A stretch of DNA of 64,000 nt, taken from NCBI GenBank assembly GCA_021775315.1, contig JAJFIC010000007.1, positions 1 through 64,000 on the forward strand, read 5' to 3'. The DNA comes from Paracoccaceae bacterium (GTDB lineage Bacteria; Pseudomonadota; Alphaproteobacteria; Rhodobacterales; Rhodobacteraceae). Positions 63,325-64,000 of the stretch are shown here, one piece after another; position 1 is the first letter of the stretch, and every line of letters begins with the position of its first letter. The notes below the pieces were generated by a model. That model did no database searches. It was not told where the DNA came from and was given only the letters and a program-made list of their open reading frames with translations. Position numbers and translations under genes: made by a program.

Positions 63325-63375
63325 ATTCAGATCCGGTTCGACCCCGTCAAAAACGGGGCCCGACCGGGTCTGAAT
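63325..63375 (+). terminator. Long hairpin between ctpA and rppH
   Basis: Two 23-nt arms (63325-63347 and 63353-63375) pair with 20 Watson-Crick pairs, two G-U pairs and one mismatch, with a CAAAA loop. On the plus strand no T run follows; on the minus strand the hairpin is followed by a T-rich ATTTTATAT. It may stop transcription from either side, or stabilise the ctpA mRNA end. Confidence 0.6.
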
Positions 63376-63414
63376 GACGCGCAAAACCGCCAGCTCTAGA
63401 TAAAAGACACATCC

Positions 63415-63900
63415 ATGAACGCCGATCAAATCAATGCTTTGCCGTATCGCCCCTGTGTGGGGATCATGATCTGCAACCTTGAAGGCCGGATATTCGCTGG
63501 CCAGCGGATCGACAGCCATATGGATGCCTGGCAAATGCCCCAAGGTGGTGTCGAAAAAGACGAAGACCCGCGCGACGCTGCGTTGCGTGAGTTGGAAGAG
63601 GAAACCGGTATTCCCGCCCATGCGGTCGAAATTCTGGCGGAAACCGCCGATTGGATACCTTATGATCTGCCGCACCATCTGGTGCCGAAACTGTGGAAAG
63701 GCCGTTATCGCGGCCAGAAACAACGCTGGTTTTTGATGCGTTTTTTGGGCGATGACGACCTGATCAATATCGAAACCGAGCATCCTGAGTTTAATCGCTG
63801 GTGCTGGTTGCGGCCCGAAGACCTGCTAACGCGGATCGTCCCGTTCAAAAAAGATACTTATGAACGGGTGATCCGCGAATTTCACGAGCAAGTTAAATAA
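63415..63900 (+). CDS. rppH: RNA pyrophosphohydrolase
   Basis: RppH removes pyrophosphate from 5'-triphosphate RNA ends, opening transcripts to RNase E-type decay. The 161-residue Nudix protein shows [33 protein letters not shown] and ELEEETGI (the Nudix box), and [12 protein letters not shown], all diagnostic for RppH rather than generic Nudix enzymes. It lies 104 nt after ctpA, beyond the long hairpin. Confidence 0.96.
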   Translation: MNADQINALPYRPCVGIMICNLEGRIFAGQRIDSHMDAWQMPQGGVEKDEDPRDAALRELEEETGIPAHAVEILAETADWIPYDLPHHLVPKLWKGRYRGQKQRWFLMRFLGDDDLINIETEHPEFNRWCWLRPEDLLTRIVPFKKDTYERVIREFHEQVK

Positions 63901-63907
63901 CAGCCGT

Positions 63908-64000
63908 TTAGGCAGCCTTTGCGGCATGCATATCAGTACCAGTAATCTGGGCCTGATCCACCAACCGGTTTACCAAAACGTTGGCCGCACGGGTCCATTC
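63908..64000 (-). CDS. C-terminal end of an unidentified protein (partial)
   Basis: A reading frame enters from the right edge and ends at 63908, 7 nt after the rppH stop. About 30 residues are visible, including WTRAANVLVNRLVDQAQITG and an Ala-rich end. That is too little to name. The convergent stop next to rppH makes a real gene plausible. Confidence 0.35.
   Translation of the reverse strand, partial: EWTRAANVLVNRLVDQAQITGTDMHAAKAA

Overview
The window looks like chromosomal DNA of a marine-type alphaproteobacterium of the order Rhodobacterales (Roseobacter/Rhodobacter relatives), of middling-to-high GC. The evidence is the petP/petR-type regulator pair, the xseB-ispA-dxs order, the rsfS-rlmH-gpmI-envC-ctpA-rppH string, short ATGA and TAATG start-stop overlaps, GTG/TTG starts and many Rhodobacterales-style proteins. 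I see no tRNA, rRNA, insertion sequence, prophage, CRISPR array or defence system. Coding density is very high: no stretch over 300 bases lacks a gene, and the longest gaps (about 285 bases) are near 26141-26428 and 55661-55944.

Layout. 1-10.3 kb: end of mnmC/mnmD, a DMT exporter, a soluble lytic transglycosylase, dapA, smpB, a small membrane protein, sseA, an aromatic aminotransferase, a membrane-anchored patatin-like protein and a queuosine-precursor transporter. 10.3-10.55 kb: a compact unit with a promoter-like sequence, an 18-codon ORF behind a Shine-Dalgarno (SD) element that pairs over 15 nt with the 3' end of 16S rRNA, and an intrinsic terminator; arfB (ribosome rescue) follows. 11-13.3 kb: a PLP phospho-lyase-like enzyme with an overlapping kinase. 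13.3-18.3 kb: pncB-pncA (NAD salvage), trhO, and an MFS transporter/2-oxoglutarate oxygenase operon. 18.4-26.1 kb: zapE, an MltB-like transglycosylase, rnr, a DUF2064 glycosyltransferase-like gene, dapE, an SH3-like secreted protein and an HAD phosphatase.

26.4-29.2 kb: a diheme cytochrome c and a tetraheme NapC/NirT cytochrome lie between the dapE side and the dapD side, followed by a PhnA-like domain, an unknown protein and dapD. 29.3-37.8 kb: LOG protein, phytase-like protein/mepA/MFS operon, thioesterase, yggT, msrA, a class IV aminotransferase with a sulfotransferase-like gene, and a Hint-domain protein. 38-46.4 kb: argG, ilvA, an HPt protein divergent from a receiver-PP2C phosphatase, two Nudix genes, hslO, cca and a LysE exporter. 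46.4-54.3 kb: ABC exporter, RNA methyltransferase, Pr6Pr membrane protein, and hdaH-like/xseB/ispA/dxs. 54.4-64 kb: DEAD-box-family helicase with a DEGD motif, petR-petP, ilvE, then rsfS-rlmH-gpmI-envC-ctpA-rppH.

Recurring themes are cell-wall growth and turnover (slt, MltB-like, mepA, envC, ctpA, dapA/dapD/dapE), translation quality control and tRNA modification (smpB, arfB, rsfS, rlmH, mnmC, trhO, queuosine transport, cca), and amino-acid metabolism (lysine, arginine, branched-chain). Most of the window is ordinary housekeeping. The best candidates for something undescribed are the extended-SD mini-transcript at 10.31-10.54 kb and the kinase/phospho-lyase pair at 11.0-13.3 kb; the orphan cytochrome pair comes next.
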